A DNA stretch of 19,782 nt from Buchnera aphidicola (Greenidea ficicola) (GCF_039386055.1 NZ_CP135012.1:26283-46064), one strand, 5' to 3'; counted from the first letter of the stretch, positions 1 to 10,882 are shown. The notes: generated by a model not told the origin, from the letters alone. Made by a program: numbers and translations.

Positions 1-5
1 TTTTT

Positions 6-1562
6 TTAGTGTTTAAATTGTCTTATATTTGTAAATATCATTGCTATATTTTTTTTATTTGCTTCTTTAATAATTTCTTTATCTCTTATTGAACCTCCTG
101 GTTGTATTATACAAGTAATATTATTTTTAGAAAGTAAATTAATATTATCTTTAAAAGGTAAAAAAGCATCTGAAGCTAAAACACTAAAATTTATTTTTTT
201 ATTTGTTTCTTTAGCTTTTTTATTAGCCATTTTAATTGCATCAATTCTACTTGTTTGTCCTGATCCAATACTTTTAGTCATAAGATTTTTTGCATATACA
301 ATTGCATTAGATTTTGCAAATTTAACTATTTTCCATGCAAATAATAAATCTTTTATTTCTTTTTTATTTGGTTTTTTTTTAGTAACATTAATATATTTTT
401 TTATATTAATTTTTTTATCTTTTGTTTGTATTAAAAATCCATTGTTAATAGATTTTATATCTAATTCATTTTTTTTAAATTTTATTTTTTTATTATATAT
501 TAATACTCTTATGTTTTTTTTTTTTTTTATTATTTTTTTTGCTAATAATGATATTTTTGGTGCGATAATTATTTCTACAAATTGTTTTTTTAAAATATAT
601 TTTATTGTTGTTTCATCTAAAAAATCATTAAATGCAATTATTCCTCCAAAACAAGAATCTATATCAGTTTTATAAGCAGATTTGTATGATAAAAATATAT
701 TTTTTCCTATTGCACAACCACATGGATTACCATGTTTTACAATAACACAAGCAGGTTTTTTTAATGTTTTTACACATTCTAATGCTATATTTGCATCGTA
801 TATATTATTATATGATAGTTTTTTTCCTTGTATTTTTTTTTTAAAAATAATATTTTTATTTTTAATTATTTTTTTTTTATAATATAAAGCAGATTTTTGA
901 TGTTGGTTTTCTCCATATCTTAATTTTTTATTTTTTAATAATTTTATTGTTAATTTTTTTGGTAATATTTTTTTTTTTTTTTTTTTTAATATAAAATTTA
1001 AAATTTTAATATCATATAATGTAATATATTTAAAAGTTTTTATTGCAAATTTAAATTTCATTTTTGAATTTATTTTATTTTGATCTATTTTATTAATTAT
1101 TTTTTTGTAGTCTTTTATATCATGAATAATTATTACATTTTTATAGTTTTTTACTGCAGCTCTTGCTATTGAAGGTCCTCCTATATCAATAAATTCTGAT
1201 ATTTTTTTTAAGTTGTTTTTTTTATTATTATTTTTTATTTTAAATTTATAAAAGTTTACTACTATTAAATCAAATTTTTTTATTTTATATTTATTTATTT
1301 CATTAATATTTTTTTTTTTTGCTAATATTCCCCCGTATATTTTTGGGTGCAAAGTTTTTATTTTTCCATTTAGTATTTCTGGAAATTTGATGTAATCAGA
1401 TATTTTTTTAACAGGAATATTATTTTTTTTTAAAATTTTCGCAGTTCCATTTGTTGCAAATAATTTTATTTTTCTATAAATTAATTTTTTTGAAAATTCA
1501 ATAATATTTTTTTTATTTGCTACACTTAATAACGCTGTTTTTATTTTTTTTTTTTTTTTCAT
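6..1562 (-). CDS. purH: Bifunctional AICAR transformylase / IMP cyclohydrolase PurH
   Basis: This cytosolic enzyme catalyses the last two steps of IMP synthesis: formylation of AICAR with 10-formyl-THF, then ring closure. The 518-residue protein is close to the family length (E. coli 529). The N-terminal cyclohydrolase domain (about 1-200) carries GKIKTLHPKIYGG at 66-78 and IDIGGPSIARAAVKN at 125-139. The transformylase domain carries LRYGENQHQ at 214-222, the catalytic Lys-His in KHGNPCG at 276-282, DSCFGG at 302-307 and a C-terminal FTNIRQFKH. The ATG start gives the normal N-terminus, MKKKKKIKTALLSV. The gene lies downstream of hupA on the same strand. The window ends five bases after its TAA stop, so I cannot tell whether purD follows. 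Several A-runs interrupt the coding strand (16 nt at the start, 20 nt at 968-987, 15 nt at 514-528). In symbionts of this type PurH can salvage AICAR made during histidine synthesis; that role is inferred. Confidence 0.97.
   Translation of the reverse strand: MKKKKKIKTALLSVANKKNIIEFSKKLIYRKIKLFATNGTAKILKKNNIPVKKISDYIKFPEILNGKIKTLHPKIYGGILAKKKNINEINKYKIKKFDLIVVNFYKFKIKNNNKKNNLKKISEFIDIGGPSIARAAVKNYKNVIIIHDIKDYKKIINKIDQNKINSKMKFKFAIKTFKYITLYDIKILNFILKKKKKKILPKKLTIKLLKNKKLRYGENQHQKSALYYKKKIIKNKNIIFKKKIQGKKLSYNNIYDANIALECVKTLKKPACVIVKHGNPCGCAIGKNIFLSYKSAYKTDIDSCFGGIIAFNDFLDETTIKYILKKQFVEIIIAPKISLLAKKIIKKKKNIRVLIYNKKIKFKKNELDIKSINNGFLIQTKDKKINIKKYINVTKKKPNKKEIKDLLFAWKIVKFAKSNAIVYAKNLMTKSIGSGQTSRIDAIKMANKKAKETNKKINFSVLASDAFLPFKDNINLLSKNNITCIIQPGGSIRDKEIIKEANKKNIAMIFTNIRQFKH
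968..987 (-). repeat. 20-nt poly(A) tract inside purH coding strand
   Basis: An uninterrupted run of 20 T on the plus strand (A in the purH mRNA) encodes the six lysines near residues 193-198, in the linker between the two catalytic domains. A slip of one base by polymerase would frameshift purH. The reading frame as given is intact on both sides. Confidence 0.9.
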
Positions 1563-1612
1563 TTTTTTATAATATTTAAATTAATATATTTAATTTTATT
1601 TAAAATAATATT

Positions 1613-1642
1613 TTATTAGGGGTTTTTATAAACCCCAAATAA
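1613..1642 (-). terminator. Hairpin between hupA and purH, possible hupA terminator
   Basis: GGGGTTT (1619-1625) pairs with AAACCCC (1630-1636) around the loop TTAT. One A/A mismatch follows, then five more A:T pairs outside (1613-1617 with 1638-1642). It starts 7 nt after the hupA stop, and four consecutive G:C pairs stand out in such AT-rich DNA. No clean U-run follows on the minus strand (TAATAAAATATTATTTT), so it may be a weak terminator or an mRNA 3'-end stabiliser rather than a strong stop. Confidence 0.5.
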
Positions 1643-1649
1643 TAAAAAA

Positions 1650-1922
1650 TTATTTTACAGCGGATTTTAATGATTTTCCAGAAACAAAAACCGGTACTTT
1701 TGTAGCTTTTATTTTTATTTCTTTTCCGGTTTGTGGGTTTCTTCCTACTCTAGCTGCTCTAAAATTTACTTTAAATGTTCCAAATCCTATAATTTGAACT
1801 ATTTCTCCTTTTTTTAAAAATGATGTTATAGTATTAAAAGTTTCATTTATAATTATTTTTGTTTGTTGTTTAGAAAATTTTGTTTTTTCAGATATAATAT
1901 TAATTAATTGACTTTTATTCAT
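1650..1922 (-). CDS. hupA: DNA-binding protein HU, alpha-type
   Basis: HU is a nucleoid-associated protein that binds and bends DNA without sequence specificity. The 90 residues are exactly the family length. The helical dimerisation part spans 1-42. The beta-arm signature [21 protein letters not shown] at 46-66 includes the Arg-Asn-Pro tip (Pro63) that intercalates between base pairs. An AAAGGA ribosome binding site at 1929-1934 lies seven bases from the ATG. In E. coli hupA is separated from rpoC by several genes; here only 128 bp of A/T separate them. I assign hupA rather than hupB from its position beside the rif region and purH; the sequence alone does not prove the paralogue. It is probably the only HU gene, which is an inference. 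Confidence 0.96.
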   Translation of the reverse strand: MNKSQLINIISEKTKFSKQQTKIIINETFNTITSFLKKGEIVQIIGFGTFKVNFRAARVGRNPQTGKEIKIKATKVPVFVSGKSLKSAVK

Positions 1923-2050
1923 TTTTTTTCCTTTATGATATTTTTATTTTTTTTTATTTAGTTATTTTATTAATATTTTTAATTTTATATTATTAAATTT
2001 AATATAATAAGTTTTATTGTTTTTTAATAATTATTATATTTAATATAAAA

Positions 2051-5000
2051 TTATTTTTTTTTTTTTTTTTTTTTTTGATAAATTCTATCTTTATGATATG
2101 CATATCCTGTTCCTGCTGGTATTAATCTACCTACAATTACATTTTCTTTTAAACCTTTTAATTTATCTTTTTTTCCTGCAACTGCTGCTTCAGTTAATAC
2201 TCTAGTAGTTTCTTGAAATGAAGCTGCTGATATAAATGATTCTGTTGCTAAAGAAGCTTTTGTAATTCCTAGTAAATTTCTTAAAAATTTAATTTTTCTT
2301 TTTCCTTTTTTTTTTAATTTTTTGTTTGTTTTTCTAATTTTTGAATATTCAATTTGTTCTCCTTCTAAAAATTTTGAATCTCCACTATTTATTATTGTTC
2401 CTTTTCTTAACATTTGTCTAATAATTACTTCGATATGTTTATCATTTATTTTTACTCCTTGTAATCTATATATTTCTTGAACTTCATTTACTATATGTTT
2501 TGTTATTGCTTGAACTCCTTTTAATCTTAAAATATCATGAGCTGATTCAGGACCTTCTGCTATATTGTCTCCTTTTTCTACTTTTTCTCCTTCAAAAACA
2601 TTTAATTGTTTCCATTTTGGAATCATTGTTTCATAAATATTTTTATTTTTTTTATTAGGGGTTATTATTAATCTTCTTTTTTCTTTTGTTTCTTTTCCAA
2701 AAGAAATAATTCCACTTATTTCTGCCAACATTGCTGTTTCTTTTGGTTTTCTAGCTTCAAATAAATCTGCAACTCTAGGCAATCCCCCAGTTATATCTTT
2801 TGTTCTTTTTGATTCTTGTGGTATTTTTGCTAAAATATCTCCTGAATATATTCTTGATCCGTTTTCTAAATTTATTATTGTTTTTTCAGGTAAAAAATAT
2901 TGTGCTGGCATATCTGTTCCAGGAATTAAAATATTTTTATTATTTTTATCTACTATTTTTAATGTTGGTCTTAATTCTTTTCCTAAAGATGTTCTTTCTG
3001 CTGTGTTTAATATTATAATTGATGATAAACCTGTTAATTCATCGGTTTTTTTTATGATACTTTGTCCATTTATCATATCTACAAATTTTAGAAATCCATT
3101 AACTTCTGTTATAATGGGTATAGTATGAGGATCCCATTTTGCAATTATTTCTCCAGAATAAGCTTTTTCTCCATTTTTTTTAAACATAATAGATCCATAT
3201 GGTATTTTATAACTTTCTTGAGTAATACCGTATTTATCAATCATGTTTAATTCAACATTTCTTGATGTTATTATTATATTTCCAGTTGAATTTGTAACAT
3301 ATTTTACATTGTTTAATTTTATTGTTCCTTCATTTTTTATTTGAATATTGTTTATTGTAGTAGCGCTGGAAGCAGCTCCTCCAATATGAAATGTTCTCAT
3401 AGTTAATTGTGTTCCTGGTTCTCCTATTGATTGTGCTGCTATTACTCCAATAGCTTCTCCTTGATTTACTAATTTTCCTTTTGCTAAATCTCTACCATAA
3501 CAATAAGAACATATACCAAAATTTGTTTCGCAATATACAACAGATCGAACTTTTATTTTATTAATTGAATATTTTTTAATAATATTACAATATTCTTCAT
3601 CTATTAATGTATTTCTTTTTATTATTATTTTTTTTTTTTTTTTATTAAAAATATCTTTTGCAGTAACTCTTCCTAAAACTCTTTCTATAAGTGTTTCTTT
3701 TACGTAACCACCTTCTATTATAGGAATCATTTTAATTCCTTTATTTGTTTTGCAATCATTTTCTGTTACTACTACATCTTGAGCAACATCTACTAATCTT
3801 CTTGTTAAGTAACCAGAATTAGCAGTTTTTAATGCTGTATCTGCTAATCCTTTTCTTGCTCCATGAGTAGAAATAAAATATTGTAAAACATTTAATCCTT
3901 CTCTAAAATTTGCAGTAATAGGAGTTTCAATAATAGATCCGTCTGGTTTTGCCATTAATCCTCTCATTCCAGCTAATTGTCTTATTTGTGCTTCTGATCC
4001 TCTTGCTCCAGAATCTGCCATCATATAAATACTATTAAAAGATTTATGTATTATTTTTTTTCCATTTTTTTTTTTTATTTTTTCTGTAGATAAATTTTTC
4101 ATCATGGATTTTGAAATTTTTTCATTTGCAGAAGTCCATATATCAATTATTTTATTATATTTTTCACTGTTAGTTACTAAACCAGATTTAAATTGTTTTT
4201 GTATTTTGGATACTTTTTTTTTTGTTTTTTTTATTATTTTTATTTTTTTTTTAGGTATGGTCATATCGTTAATTCCAACTGAAACTCCTGATTTTGCAGC
4301 ATATTTAAATCCTGTATACATAATTTGATCTGCAAAATTTACTGTAGGTTTTAATCCTAAATTTCTATAACAAATATTTAACATATTAGAAATAGATTTT
4401 TTTTTAAGTGCTTGATTGATTAATGAAAAAGGTAATCCTTTTGGAACAATTTTCCATAAAATTGCTCTTCCTATTGTTGTATTTATTATTTTTTTTTTTT
4501 TAATAAATATGTTTTTTTTGTTTTTTTTATATTCTTTTATTCTTATTTTTATAGTAGAATGTAATTCTACTATATTATTAAAATATAATTTTTCTGCTTC
4601 TTCTGGGTTTTTTAAAAGTATTCCTTCTCCTTTTCCGTTAATTTTTTTTCTTGTCATGTAATATAATCCTAATACAACATCTTGTGATGGAACAATAATA
4701 GGTTCTCCATTTGCTGGTGATAATATATTATTGGTAGACATCATTAATGCTCTTGCTTCTAATTGTGATTCTAATGTTAATGGTATATGAACTGCCATTT
4801 GATCTCCATCAAAATCAGCATTATAAGCAGCGCATACTAAAGGATGTAATTGTATTGCTTTTCCTTCTATTAATATTGGTTCAAATGCTTGTATTCCTAA
4901 TCTATGTAAAGTTGGAGCCCTGTTTAATAAAATAGGATGTTCTTTTATAATTTCATCTAAAATATCCCATACTATCGGATCTTCTTTATCAACCATTTTT

Positions 5001-6193
5001 TTTGCAGATTTTATTGTTGTTGCTAAATTTCTTACTTCTAATTTTCCATATATAAAAGGTTTAAATAATTCTAAAGCCATTTTTTTTGGTAATCCACATT
5101 GATTTAATTTTAAATAAGGACCTACAGTTATTACTGATCTTCCTGAATAATCCACTCTTTTTCCTAATAAATTTTGTCTAAATCTTCCTTGTTTTCCTTT
5201 TATCATATCAGCTAATGATTTTAAAGGTCTTTTATTAGAACCAATAATTGCTCTTCCTCTTCTTCCATTATCTAATAAAGCATCAACAGATTCTTGAAGC
5301 ATTCTTTTTTCATTTCTTATAATTATGTCTGGAGCTGTTAATTCTAATAATCTTTTTAAACGATTATTTCTATTAATTACTCTTCTATATAAATCATTTA
5401 AATCAGAAGTTGCAAAACGACCCCCATCTAGAGGAACTAATGGTCTTAAATCTGGAGGTAAAATAGGTAATACTGTTAAAATCATCCATTCTGGTTTATT
5501 TTTAGAATAAATAAATGAATCTAGTAATTTTATTCTTTTATTTATTTTTTTTCTTTTTGTTTCGGATGGAGTTTTAGTAATGTTTTTTCTTAAATTTTTT
5601 ACTTCTTTTACTAAGTTTATGTTTTTTAATAATAATTGTATTGCTTCTGCTCCCATTTTTGCATCAAATTCATCTCCAAATTCTTCTAAAAAATCTAAAT
5701 ATTGCTCTTCTGTTAAAATTTGTTTTTTTTCTAAATGCGTCATTCCTTCTTCAATAACTACATAAGATTCAAAATATAATACGCGTTCAATATCTCGTAA
5801 TGGCATATCTAATAATAAACCAATTCTTGAAGGTAATGATTTTAAAAACCAAATATGAGCTATGGGAGCAGCAAGCACAATATGACCCATTCTATCTCTT
5901 CTTACTTTGCTTTTTGTGACTTCTACTCCGCATTTTTCACATATTACTCCTCTATGTTTTAATCGTTTATATTTTCCACATAAACATTCATAATCTTTTA
6001 TTGGTCCAAAAATTTTTGAACAAAATAATCCATCTCTTTCTGGTTTAAATGTTCGATAATTAATAGTTTCTGGTTTTTTAACTTCACCAAAAGACCATGA
6101 TTTTATCATTTTTGGAGATGCTAATGTTATTTTTATTGCATCAAAGTCTTCATTTTTTTTTTTTGATTTTAAAAATTTTAATAAATCTTTCAC
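2051..6193 (-). CDS. rpoC: RNA polymerase beta' subunit RpoC
   Basis: This is the largest catalytic subunit of RNA polymerase. I take the GTG at 6193 as the start. It matches the E. coli N-terminus (KDLLKFLK follows), also a GTG start, and has AGGA eight bases upstream. The ATG nine codons earlier (6220) has no ribosome binding site. The product is then 1380 aa (E. coli 1407), and numbering matches E. coli: first zinc site C70, C72, C85, C88; active-site NADFDGDQM with D460, D462, D464. The second zinc cluster ends in [10 protein letters not shown], and the bridge-helix/trigger-loop segment [11 protein letters not shown] is intact. The lineage-specific trigger-loop insertion SI3 is kept. The C-terminus departs from the family: after [12 protein letters not shown] the protein ends in seven lysines from a 23-A run, replacing the usual acidic tail. 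The gene follows rpoB by 77 bp. Confidence 0.98.
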   Translation of the reverse strand: MKDLLKFLKSKKKNEDFDAIKITLASPKMIKSWSFGEVKKPETINYRTFKPERDGLFCSKIFGPIKDYECLCGKYKRLKHRGVICEKCGVEVTKSKVRRDRMGHIVLAAPIAHIWFLKSLPSRIGLLLDMPLRDIERVLYFESYVVIEEGMTHLEKKQILTEEQYLDFLEEFGDEFDAKMGAEAIQLLLKNINLVKEVKNLRKNITKTPSETKRKKINKRIKLLDSFIYSKNKPEWMILTVLPILPPDLRPLVPLDGGRFATSDLNDLYRRVINRNNRLKRLLELTAPDIIIRNEKRMLQESVDALLDNGRRGRAIIGSNKRPLKSLADMIKGKQGRFRQNLLGKRVDYSGRSVITVGPYLKLNQCGLPKKMALELFKPFIYGKLEVRNLATTIKSAKKMVDKEDPIVWDILDEIIKEHPILLNRAPTLHRLGIQAFEPILIEGKAIQLHPLVCAAYNADFDGDQMAVHIPLTLESQLEARALMMSTNNILSPANGEPIIVPSQDVVLGLYYMTRKKINGKGEGILLKNPEEAEKLYFNNIVELHSTIKIRIKEYKKNKKNIFIKKKKIINTTIGRAILWKIVPKGLPFSLINQALKKKSISNMLNICYRNLGLKPTVNFADQIMYTGFKYAAKSGVSVGINDMTIPKKKIKIIKKTKKKVSKIQKQFKSGLVTNSEKYNKIIDIWTSANEKISKSMMKNLSTEKIKKKNGKKIIHKSFNSIYMMADSGARGSEAQIRQLAGMRGLMAKPDGSIIETPITANFREGLNVLQYFISTHGARKGLADTALKTANSGYLTRRLVDVAQDVVVTENDCKTNKGIKMIPIIEGGYVKETLIERVLGRVTAKDIFNKKKKKIIIKRNTLIDEEYCNIIKKYSINKIKVRSVVYCETNFGICSYCYGRDLAKGKLVNQGEAIGVIAAQSIGEPGTQLTMRTFHIGGAASSATTINNIQIKNEGTIKLNNVKYVTNSTGNIIITSRNVELNMIDKYGITQESYKIPYGSIMFKKNGEKAYSGEIIAKWDPHTIPIITEVNGFLKFVDMINGQSIIKKTDELTGLSSIIILNTAERTSLGKELRPTLKIVDKNNKNILIPGTDMPAQYFLPEKTIINLENGSRIYSGDILAKIPQESKRTKDITGGLPRVADLFEARKPKETAMLAEISGIISFGKETKEKRRLIITPNKKNKNIYETMIPKWKQLNVFEGEKVEKGDNIAEGPESAHDILRLKGVQAITKHIVNEVQEIYRLQGVKINDKHIEVIIRQMLRKGTIINSGDSKFLEGEQIEYSKIRKTNKKLKKKGKRKIKFLRNLLGITKASLATESFISAASFQETTRVLTEAAVAGKKDKLKGLKENVIVGRLIPAGTGYAYHKDRIYQKKKKKKK
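2054..2076 (-). repeat. 23-nt poly(A) tract at the 3' end of rpoC
   Basis: Twenty-three consecutive T on the plus strand are read as A in rpoC. They form the last two bases of a Gln codon plus seven Lys codons, directly followed by TAA. A change of one or two bases would move the stop, so the exact C-terminus could vary by replication or transcription slippage. Confidence 0.93.
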
Positions 6194-6199
6194 GAATTG

Positions 6200-6206
6200 C
6201 TTCCTG
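6200..6206 (-). promoter_or_regulatory. Ribosome binding site deciding the rpoC GTG start
   Basis: The minus strand reads CAGGAAGCAATTC and then GTG, with AGGA at 6202-6205 eight bases before the GTG at 6193. No comparable site precedes the upstream ATG at 6220. Confidence 0.75.
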
Positions 6207-6270
6207 TAAAATTGAAACATTTCATAATAATTTATAATTAATATAATATTTTTTATTAATATAATTTATG

Positions 6271-9200
6271 TTAATAATTTTCTAATTCTATATTAATTCC
6301 TAATGATCTAATTTCTTTTAAAAGAACATTAAAGGATTCTGGCATATTAGGTTCCATTTGATGATTTCCATTAACTATATTTTTATAAATTTTTGTTCTT
6401 CCGTTTACATCATCAGATTTTACAGTTAACATTTCTTGTAATGTATATGATGCTCCATATGCTTCTAAAGCCCATACTTCCATTTCTCCAAATCTTTGAC
6501 CTCCAAATTGTGATTTACCTCCTAACGGTTGTTGTGTAACTAAACTATATGAACCAGTTGATCTTGCGTGCATTTTATCATCTACTAAATGATTTAATTT
6601 TAACATATACATATATCCTACTGTTACTTTTCTTTCAAATTTTTCTCCTGTTCTTCCATCAAATAGTGTTATTTGACCAGATTCTGGAATTTTTGCTAAT
6701 TTTAATAATTTTTTTATTTCTTCTTCTTTTGCTCCATCAAAAACAGGTGTTGCTATTGGTAATCCTTTTTTTAAGTTATTTGCTAAACATAATATTTCTT
6801 CATCTGTAAATTTATTTAAATCTACTTTTTGACAAATATTATTACCTATATTATAAGCTTTTTGTATAAATTTTCTTAATAAAAATATTTTTTTATTTTT
6901 TTTTAATAATTTATTTATTTTTTCTCCTATTCCTTTTGCTGCCATTCCTAAGTGTGTTTCTAGTATTTGTCCAATATTCATTCTTGAAGGAACTCCTAAT
7001 GGATTTAATACAATATCTATTGGTATTCCGTTAATATCATAAGGCATATCTTCTACAGGGTTTATTTTTGAAATTACTCCTTTATTTCCATGTCTTCCAG
7101 CCATTTTATCTCCTGTTTGTATATATCTTTTAACTGCTAAATGTATTTTAACTATTTTTAAAATTCCAGGTGTTAAATCATCTCCATGTATTATTTTTTT
7201 TTTTTTTATTTTAAGTTTTTCATCAAAATTATATTTTAATTTTTTATATTGTTTAATTAATTGTAAAAATAATTTTTTATTGTTTATTTTTTTAATTTTT
7301 ATTGTTAACCATTTTTCTGGAACCATGTTCTCTAAAACATTTTTGTTAATTCCAGAAGATATTAATATTTTTTTTATTCTTGTAAGAATACTAAATTCTA
7401 AAATTTTTAATTCTTCTTTTAAATCTTTTTGTGCTTTTTTAAATTTCATATTTTCTATTTCTATAGTTCTTTTATCTTTTGTTACTCCATCTCTTGTAAA
7501 TATTTGTACATCGATTACAGTTCCAGAAACTCCGTTTGGTACTCTTAATGATGAATCTTTAACATCAGAAGCTTTTTCTCCAAATATTGCTCTTAATAAT
7601 TTTTCTTCTGGTGTTAATTGAGTTTCTCCTTTTGGGGTGATTTTTCCTACTAAAATTTCTCCACTAGTTACTTCTGCTCCGATATAAACAATTCCTGAAG
7701 AATCTAGTTTGGATAATGCTGATTCTCCTATATTTGGTATATCTGATGTAATTTCTTCAGCTCCAAGTTTAGTATCTCTTGCAATACAAGATAATTCTTG
7801 AATATGTATACTAGTAAATCTATCTTCTTGCATTACTCTTTCAGAAATTAATATTGAATCTTCAAAATTATATCCATTCCAAGGCATAAATGCAACTCTC
7901 ATATTTTGACCTAATGCTAATTCTCCTAAATCTGTTGATGGTCCATCTGCAAGAACATCTCCTAATTTTATTTTATCTCCTATTTGTATTAATGGAGTTT
8001 GATTAATACAGGTGTTTTGATTTGATCTTGTATATTTTGTTAAGTGATAAATATCTATCCCAGCTTCTTCTGAATGCATTTCATATTCATTTATTCTTAC
8101 TATTATTTTAGATGAATCTACATATTGAATTGTTCCTCCTCTTTTTGCAACTATAGTTACTCCTGAATCGATTGCTACTGTTCTTTCCATTCCTGTTCCT
8201 ACTAATGGTTTATCTGTTTTTAATGTAGGAACGGCTTGTCTTTGCATGTTAGCTCCCATTAATGCTCTATTTGCATCATTATGTTCTAAAAATGGGATTA
8301 AAGATGCTCCAACAGAAACTATTTGTTGGGTAGAAATATCCATATAATTAATTTTATCTTTGGTAAATAATTCTGATTCTCCTTTATTTCTACAAGTAAT
8401 ATATTTTTCTATAAAATTACCATTTTTATCTAATTTTGCATTAGCTTGTGCAATTATAAAATTTCCTTCTTCTATTGCTGATAAATAATGTATTTCGTTT
8501 GTTACTAAATTATTATTTACTTTTCTATATGGAGTTTCTAAAAATCCATATTTATTTGTTCTTGCGTATACGGATAATGAATTAATTAATCCTATGTTTG
8601 GTCCTTCTGGAGTTTCTATAGGACAAACTCTTCCATAATGTGTAGGGTGTACATCTCTTACTTCGAATCCTGCTCTTTCTCTAGTTAATCCTCCTATTCC
8701 TAAAGCTGAAATTCTTCTTTTATGTGTAATTGCTGATAATGGATTATTTTGATCCATAAATTGAGATAGTTGACTAGTACTAAAAAATTCTTTTATTGCT
8801 GCAGAAATTGGTTTTGCGTTAATTATATCTTTTGGTTTTATATTTTCTATTTCTCCTAAAGATAATTTTTCTTTTACTGTTCTTTCTACTCTTATTAAAC
8901 CAATTCTAAATTGGTTTTCAGACATTTCCCCTACAGATCTTACTCTTCTATTTCCTAAGTGATCAATGTCATCAATTTTTCCATAACCGTTTCTTATACT
9001 AATTAATTTTTTAATTACAGAAATTATATCTTTTTTGTTTAATAAGTTATTTCCTGTTGTTTTTTTTTTAAATAAAGATTTATTAAATTTCATTCTTCCA
9101 ATAGAAGATAAATCATATCTTTCTTCTGAAAAGAATAAGTTATTAAATAAATTTTTTGTTGCTTCTTTAGTAGGTGGTTCTCCTGGTCTCATCATTCTAT

Positions 9201-10302
9201 ATATTTCTGTTAATGCGCTATAATAATCATGACTTGGGTCAATTTTTAAGGTTTCTGAAATATATGGACCGTTGTCTATATCATTTGTAAAAATTGTTTC
9301 TATTTTTTTGTATTTGTTTTTTTTTATTTTTTTTAGTATTTTTTCTGTAATTTCCATATTTGATAAAATTATATGTTCACCATTTTTATTAATATAATTT
9401 TTAGATACAGTTTTTCCAATAATATATTCATTTGGAACAATAATTTCTTTTATTTTTTTTTTTTTTAATTTTTTAATGTGTTCTTCATTGATTCTATTAT
9501 TTTTTTTAATATATATTTTATTGTTTATAATGATATCAAAAGAAAGTGTTTCTCCTTTTAATCTTTCTGGAATTAATTTTAATTTTAATTGTTTTTTGTT
9601 AAATATTTTAAATATATTTTTTTCAAAAAATATTGTTAATATTTTCTCTGTACTATATTTTAAAGCTCTTAAAAGTATTGTAATTGGTAATTTTTTTCTT
9701 CTGTCTATTCTTACAAATAAATTATCTTTAGGATCAAATTCAAAATCTAACCAAGAACCTCTATATGGTATAATTCTAGCATGGTATAATATTTTTCCTG
9801 AAGAATGTGTTTTTCCTTTATCGCTATCAAAAAATACTCCTGGGCTTCTATGTAGTTGTGAAACAACTACTCTTTCTGTTCCGTTTACTACAAATGTACC
9901 ATGTTCTGTCATTAATGGAATTTCTCCCATATAAACTTCTTGTTTTTTTATTTTTTTTATTCTTTTTTTTTTGAATTCGTCACGTTCATAAATTATTAAT
10001 TTTAATTGAACACGTAAAGATGATGAGTAGGTTGTTCCTCTTATTTTGCATTCTTTAACGTTAAAGAAGCTTTTTTCTAATCTATAATTTATATATTTTA
10101 TTTTTACATTTCCATTATGACTTTTAATAGGAAATATAGATTTTAATGCTGCGTTTAAACCATATATTCCTTTATGATCATTTTGAATAAATTTTTGAAA
10201 TGATTGTAATTGAATAGATAATAAATATGGTATATCTAAAATTTTTGGTAATTTTCCAAAATTTTTTCTAATCCTTTTTTTTTCAGTATAAGAGTAAACC
10301 AT
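6271..10302 (-). CDS. rpoB: RNA polymerase beta subunit RpoB
   Basis: This second large subunit forms the upper jaw and the rifampicin pocket of RNA polymerase. The 1343 aa match E. coli (1342), and the start [13 protein letters not shown] with GAGGA five bases upstream is the expected one. Landmarks include the rifampicin region at about 506-540 ([17 protein letters not shown], then HKRRISALG) and cluster [20 protein letters not shown]. Further on come active-site [12 protein letters not shown] and the C-terminal clamp segment ending [16 protein letters not shown]. The usual resistance positions Q513, D516, H526 and S531 (E. coli numbers, one higher here) are wild type. G507, S508, E523 and P535 are replaced by S, T, A and I. 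The lineage-specific insertions at about 225-345 and 940-1040 are kept but lysine-rich. It is transcribed with rplL upstream and rpoC downstream. Confidence 0.98.
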   Translation of the reverse strand: MVYSYTEKKRIRKNFGKLPKILDIPYLLSIQLQSFQKFIQNDHKGIYGLNAALKSIFPIKSHNGNVKIKYINYRLEKSFFNVKECKIRGTTYSSSLRVQLKLIIYERDEFKKKRIKKIKKQEVYMGEIPLMTEHGTFVVNGTERVVVSQLHRSPGVFFDSDKGKTHSSGKILYHARIIPYRGSWLDFEFDPKDNLFVRIDRRKKLPITILLRALKYSTEKILTIFFEKNIFKIFNKKQLKLKLIPERLKGETLSFDIIINNKIYIKKNNRINEEHIKKLKKKKIKEIIVPNEYIIGKTVSKNYINKNGEHIILSNMEITEKILKKIKKNKYKKIETIFTNDIDNGPYISETLKIDPSHDYYSALTEIYRMMRPGEPPTKEATKNLFNNLFFSEERYDLSSIGRMKFNKSLFKKKTTGNNLLNKKDIISVIKKLISIRNGYGKIDDIDHLGNRRVRSVGEMSENQFRIGLIRVERTVKEKLSLGEIENIKPKDIINAKPISAAIKEFFSTSQLSQFMDQNNPLSAITHKRRISALGIGGLTRERAGFEVRDVHPTHYGRVCPIETPEGPNIGLINSLSVYARTNKYGFLETPYRKVNNNLVTNEIHYLSAIEEGNFIIAQANAKLDKNGNFIEKYITCRNKGESELFTKDKINYMDISTQQIVSVGASLIPFLEHNDANRALMGANMQRQAVPTLKTDKPLVGTGMERTVAIDSGVTIVAKRGGTIQYVDSSKIIVRINEYEMHSEEAGIDIYHLTKYTRSNQNTCINQTPLIQIGDKIKLGDVLADGPSTDLGELALGQNMRVAFMPWNGYNFEDSILISERVMQEDRFTSIHIQELSCIARDTKLGAEEITSDIPNIGESALSKLDSSGIVYIGAEVTSGEILVGKITPKGETQLTPEEKLLRAIFGEKASDVKDSSLRVPNGVSGTVIDVQIFTRDGVTKDKRTIEIENMKFKKAQKDLKEELKILEFSILTRIKKILISSGINKNVLENMVPEKWLTIKIKKINNKKLFLQLIKQYKKLKYNFDEKLKIKKKKIIHGDDLTPGILKIVKIHLAVKRYIQTGDKMAGRHGNKGVISKINPVEDMPYDINGIPIDIVLNPLGVPSRMNIGQILETHLGMAAKGIGEKINKLLKKNKKIFLLRKFIQKAYNIGNNICQKVDLNKFTDEEILCLANNLKKGLPIATPVFDGAKEEEIKKLLKLAKIPESGQITLFDGRTGEKFERKVTVGYMYMLKLNHLVDDKMHARSTGSYSLVTQQPLGGKSQFGGQRFGEMEVWALEAYGASYTLQEMLTVKSDDVNGRTKIYKNIVNGNHQMEPNMPESFNVLLKEIRSLGINIELENY

Positions 10303-10342
10303 GGGTTTCCTCGTTTTTTAATTAAAATTATTATTTATATTA

Positions 10343-10377
10343 AAAATATTTAATAAATATTTTTTATTAAATATTTT
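10343..10377 (-). promoter_or_regulatory. 15-bp all-A/T hairpin in the rpoB leader
   Basis: AAAATATTTAATAAA (10343-10357) is perfectly complementary to TTTATTAAATATTTT (10363-10377) around a 5-nt loop. It lies between the GC-containing hairpin and the rpoB ribosome binding site. In E. coli the rplL-rpoB gap holds an attenuator followed by an RNase III processing stem; this stem has the second position. An all-A/T stem can occur by chance here, so the functional reading is inference. Confidence 0.45.
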
Positions 10378-10391
10378 GTGTTTTTTATATA

Positions 10392-10419
10392 GGCTGGCGA
10401 AAATATATATACACCAGCC
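10392..10419 (-). promoter_or_regulatory. Stem-loop after rplL, likely relic of the rpoB attenuator
   Basis: On the minus strand GGCTGG (10419-10414) pairs with CCAGCC (10397-10392) across a 16-nt A/T loop, 36 bp past the rplL stop. It is one of the few GC-rich spots in any intergenic stretch. In E. coli a partial terminator between rplL and rpoB lowers rpoBC transcription relative to the ribosomal genes. Here the 3' side reads TATATAAAAAACAC, with no U-run, so classic termination looks unlikely; RNA processing or mRNA protection is possible. Confidence 0.6.
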
Positions 10420-10455
10420 AATTAATGTTATTTAATTGTTTGGGATATTATATTT

Positions 10456-10824
10456 TTATTGTATTTCTATTAATGCGCCAACATCTTCTAAGTTTTTTTT
10501 TAGAGTTTCAGCTTCTTCTTTGTTTATTTTTTCTTTAATAATTGCGGGACAAGATTCTACTAAGTCTTTTGCTTGTTTTAATCCTAATCCTGTAGAACTT
10601 CTTACAATTTTAATAACTGGTATTTTATTTTTACCTATTGTTTTTAATAATACGTTAAATTCCGTTTTTTCTTCTTTTTCGTTTTTTTGTTTTTTTTTAG
10701 ATGAATTTATTTCTGTATTTGCTGTAATATTGAATTTTTTTTCCATATCTTTAATTAATTCTACAATATTTTTTACAGACATATTAGAAATAGATTCTAA
10801 AATTTCTTCTTTAGTAATTGACAT
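10456..10824 (-). CDS. rplL: Large ribosomal subunit protein bL12 (L7/L12)
   Basis: L12 is the multicopy stalk protein that recruits and activates translational GTPases. It has 122 residues (E. coli 121). The N-terminal dimerisation helices (1-33) begin [13 protein letters not shown] hinge follows at about 34-52, then the globular C-terminal domain with [18 protein letters not shown] at about 73-90. The hinge is unusual: E. coli has an alanine/proline-rich linker, while here it is Asn, Ser, Lys and Glu ([17 protein letters not shown]). An AGGA ribosome binding site lies nine bases before the ATG. It sits 58 bp after rplJ, which supplies its ribosomal anchor L10. Confidence 0.97.
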   Translation of the reverse strand: MSITKEEILESISNMSVKNIVELIKDMEKKFNITANTEINSSKKKQKNEKEEKTEFNVLLKTIGKNKIPVIKIVRSSTGLGLKQAKDLVESCPAIIKEKINKEEAETLKKNLEDVGALIEIQ

Positions 10825-10882
10825 TATAATTATTCCTAATTGTATTATCGATTATATAAATATATTATTACAATAATTATTT

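Noticed and set aside
1923..2050. A hupA promoter in the 128-bp gap, including the palindrome TATTAAATTTAATA at 1991-2004.
   Set aside because: TATAAT-like hexamers are everywhere in this DNA and none pairs with a credible -35 box; the palindrome is low-complexity A/T.
6193..6220. The ATG at 6220 as the rpoC start.
   Set aside because: The nine extra residues match nothing in the family and lack a Shine-Dalgarno; the GTG at 6193 aligns with the known beta' start and has AGGA at good spacing.
9476..9934. A 152-codon open frame on the plus strand inside rpoB, and similar plus-strand frames at 7280-7621, 10436-10876, 12880-13215 and 18780-19205.
   Set aside because: Each lies antisense to a conserved gene, translates to Phe/Ile/Leu-rich sequence that mirrors Lys/Asn codons, and has no ribosome binding site or family resemblance.
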